DNA of 64,000 bases from Zhihengliuella salsuginis (GTDB lineage Bacteria; Actinomycetota; Actinomycetes; Actinomycetales; Micrococcaceae), in the NCBI RefSeq assembly GCF_014651715.1, contig NZ_BMXK01000008.1, positions 124,001 to 188,000 on the forward strand, given 5' to 3'. A program made the translations under genes and the position numbers. Shown in pieces: positions 62,663 through 64,000 of the stretch (positions are counted from its first letter, which is position 1; each line of letters begins with the position of its first letter). The notes under the pieces were generated by a model that saw nothing but the letters and a program-made list of their open reading frames with translations, had not been told where the DNA came from and made no database searches.

Positions 62663-64000
62663 CGCAGCAGCGGCACCAGCGCGTCCACCACGGACGCGTC
62701 CTCGACCGTGGAGGGGACGGCGTAGTCCGATCCGTCGGCGATCTGCCGCATGGTCTTGCGCAGGATCTTCCCGGATCGCGTCTTCGGCAACGCCTCGACG
62801 ACCGTGACCGACCGGAAGTCCGCCACCGGGCCGATGTGCTCGCGCACCCTCGCCACCAGCTCGGCCTCCGTCTCCTCCGCCCCGGCATCGACGCCCTGCT
62901 TGAGGACGACGAACCCTCGGGGCAGCTGCCCCTTGAGGGCGTCGGCCACGCCGATGACAGCGCACTCGGCGACGGCGGGATGCCCGCCGAGGACCTCCTC
63001 GATCGCCCCCGTCGAGAGCCGGTGGCCGGAGACGTTGATGACATCGTCGGTGCGCCCCATGACGAACAGGTACCCGTCCTCGTCGAGGTAGCCGGAATCG
63101 CCCGTCGCGTAGTACCCCGGGAACTGGCTGAGGTACGAGTCGACGAACCGCTGGTCGTCGCCCCACAGGCTGCTCAGCGTCCCCGGCGGCAGCGGCAGCC
63201 GGATGGCGATGTTCCCCTCGCCGCCCGCCGGCACCGGCTCGCCCAGGGGATCCAGGATCTCCACCCGGTAGCCGGGCACGGGGACCGTCGGCGACCCGGC
63301 CTTCAGCGGCAGCAGCTCGAGCCCGGCGGGATTGGCGGCGATCGGCCAGCCGGTCTCGGTCTGCCACCAGTTGTCGATGACCGGGACCGCCAGCCCGTCC
63401 CGGCTCCACTCGTAGGTGTCGGGGTCGAGGCGCTCGCCGGCGACGAAGAGGCGGCGCAGCGTCGTCGTGCGGTGCTTCGCGAGCTGCTCGAGCTGCGGAT
63501 CCTGCTTGCGGATCGCACGCAGCGCGGTCGGCGCCGTGAACATGACGTCCACCCCGTGCTGTTCGACGACGCGCCAGAAGGCGCCGGCGTCCGGCGTGCC
63601 GACGGGCTTGCCCTCGTAGAGGACCGTGGCGGCGCCGGCGATGAGCGGAGCGTACACGATGTAGGAGTGGCCCACGACCCAGCCGACGTCGGACGCGGTG
63701 AACATGGTCTGCCCCGGGCCGACGCCGTAGACGTTCTTCATGGACCAGTCGAGTGCGACCGCTGACCCGCCGTCGCGCACCACCCCCTTCGGGGAGCCCG
63801 TCGTGCCCGAGGTGTAGAGGATGTAGAGCGGGTCCGTGGCGGCCATCGACACCGGGTCCGCCGGCTCGGCATCCGCCATCAGCAGCGCCGCCGAGTGCCA
63901 GCGCGCCGTCGGCGGCACGTCGCCGAGCCCCGCCTCGAACCCCTCGCGCTCGAACACGACGACGTCGCCCACCGCGTGCGTCGACATCTCGAGTGCCTCG
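62653..64000 (-). CDS. Propionyl-/acetyl-CoA synthetase (PrpE/AcsA type), C-terminal part
   Basis: The frame is open through base 64000 (residues EALE precede the ATG at 63987), so the N-terminus is off-window. ANL-family motifs: YTSGTTGSPKGVVRDGG, DVGWVVGHSYIVYAPL, NWWQTETGWPIA, YYATGDSGYLDEDGY and the catalytic Lys in SGKILRKTM. The VVRDGG and ASDVGWVVGHSY segments resemble propionyl-CoA synthetases more than classical Acs. Converts short-chain acid, ATP and CoA to acyl-CoA. Confidence 0.9.
   Translation of the reverse strand, partial: EALEMSTHAVGDVVVFEREGFEAGLGDVPPTARWHSAALLMADAEPADPVSMAATDPLYILYTSGTTGSPKGVVRDGGSAVALDWSMKNVYGVGPGQTMFTASDVGWVVGHSYIVYAPLIAGAATVLYEGKPVGTPDAGAFWRVVEQHGVDVMFTAPTALRAIRKQDPQLEQLAKHRTTTLRRLFVAGERLDPDTYEWSRDGLAVPVIDNWWQTETGWPIAANPAGLELLPLKAGSPTVPVPGYRVEILDPLGEPVPAGGEGNIAIRLPLPPGTLSSLWGDDQRFVDSYLSQFPGYYATGDSGYLDEDGYLFVMGRTDDVINVSGHRLSTGAIEEVLGGHPAVAECAVIGVADALKGQLPRGFVVLKQGVDAGAEETEAELVARVREHIGPVADFRSVTVVEALPKTRSGKILRKTMRQIADGSDYAVPSTVEDASVVDALVPLLRPA

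Noticed and set aside
1-64000. CRISPR arrays, insertion sequences, prophage or integrated plasmid
   Set aside because: No regularly spaced repeats, transposase, integrase or phage structural genes were seen; gene content is core-like throughout.

Overview
The window is 64 kb of a high-GC actinobacterial chromosome, most likely from the family Micrococcaceae (order Micrococcales). Evidence includes a fused actinobacterial 2-oxoglutarate decarboxylase/dehydrogenase (Kgd), WhiB, SigR/RsrA (mycothiol-type redox control), a bL37 micro-protein, an OdhI/GarA-FtsR-nuclease-MerR cluster, the parA-scpA-scpB-rluB-(tyrA)-cmk-der order, frequent GTG/TTG starts and 1-4 nt gene overlaps. Nearly everything is ordinary chromosomal DNA; there are no insertion sequences, prophage or CRISPR arrays, and one tRNA plus one tmRNA.

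Layout. 1-8.3 kb: 3' end of kgd, an SGNH-like protein lacking catalytic residues, the bL37 micro-ORF, rsrA-sigR with a recognisable SigR promoter, then DoxX-aroA-rsgA-hisN. 8.4-12.6 kb: a tightly overlapping six-gene operon mntA-mntB-mntC-mntR-crcB-crcB (manganese uptake, its DtxR-type regulator and a two-subunit fluoride channel), apparently read from a leaderless promoter overlapped by a palindrome. 12.6-17.6 kb: a DUF2568 protein, tmRNA and smpB (trans-translation), and ftsE-ftsX-M23 peptidase (cell-wall hydrolysis at division). 17.8-20.5 kb: scoA/scoB CoA-transferase and prfB. 20.5-25.2 kb: a compact Tad/Flp-type pilus locus (tadA, tadB, tadC, a pilin candidate and three TadE/TadG-like genes). 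25.2-35.8 kb: a 428-nt non-coding gap, whiB, a PASTA Ser/Thr kinase, class II DAHP synthase, acyltransferase, esterase, long-chain acyl-CoA ligase and an orphan EspI-like ParA/MinD ATPase. 35.9-43.1 kb: pyruvate carboxylase, a second ParA-like ATPase, then MerR(ResR-like)-nuclease-FtsR-OdhI. 43.2-51.6 kb: an HSL-type hydrolase, a giant secreted two-headed amylopullulanase with two LacI-type operators upstream, an AI-2E transporter and tRNA-Pro(GGG). 51.7-58.7 kb: der-cmk-tyrA-rluB-scpB-scpA-parA. 58.8-64 kb: dctA divergent from a CitA/DcuS-type two-component system, and the C-terminal part of a propionyl/acetyl-CoA synthetase.

How the genes connect. OdhI (42.6 kb) is the known FHA inhibitor of Kgd (start of window) and is controlled by PASTA/PknG-type Ser/Thr kinases, so enzyme, inhibitor and a candidate kinase all lie here. 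Shikimate and aromatic steps (aroA, aroG, tyrA) are scattered. Division and segregation genes (ftsEX, M23 hydrolase, FtsR, ResR-like MerR, scpAB, parA) recur, and a shared TCAAGTT/CTTCAAG-type element lies upstream of three of them. That shared element, the leaderless Mn operon and the two-headed pullulanase with its operators are the most interesting leads. I did not find a clearly new multi-gene system.
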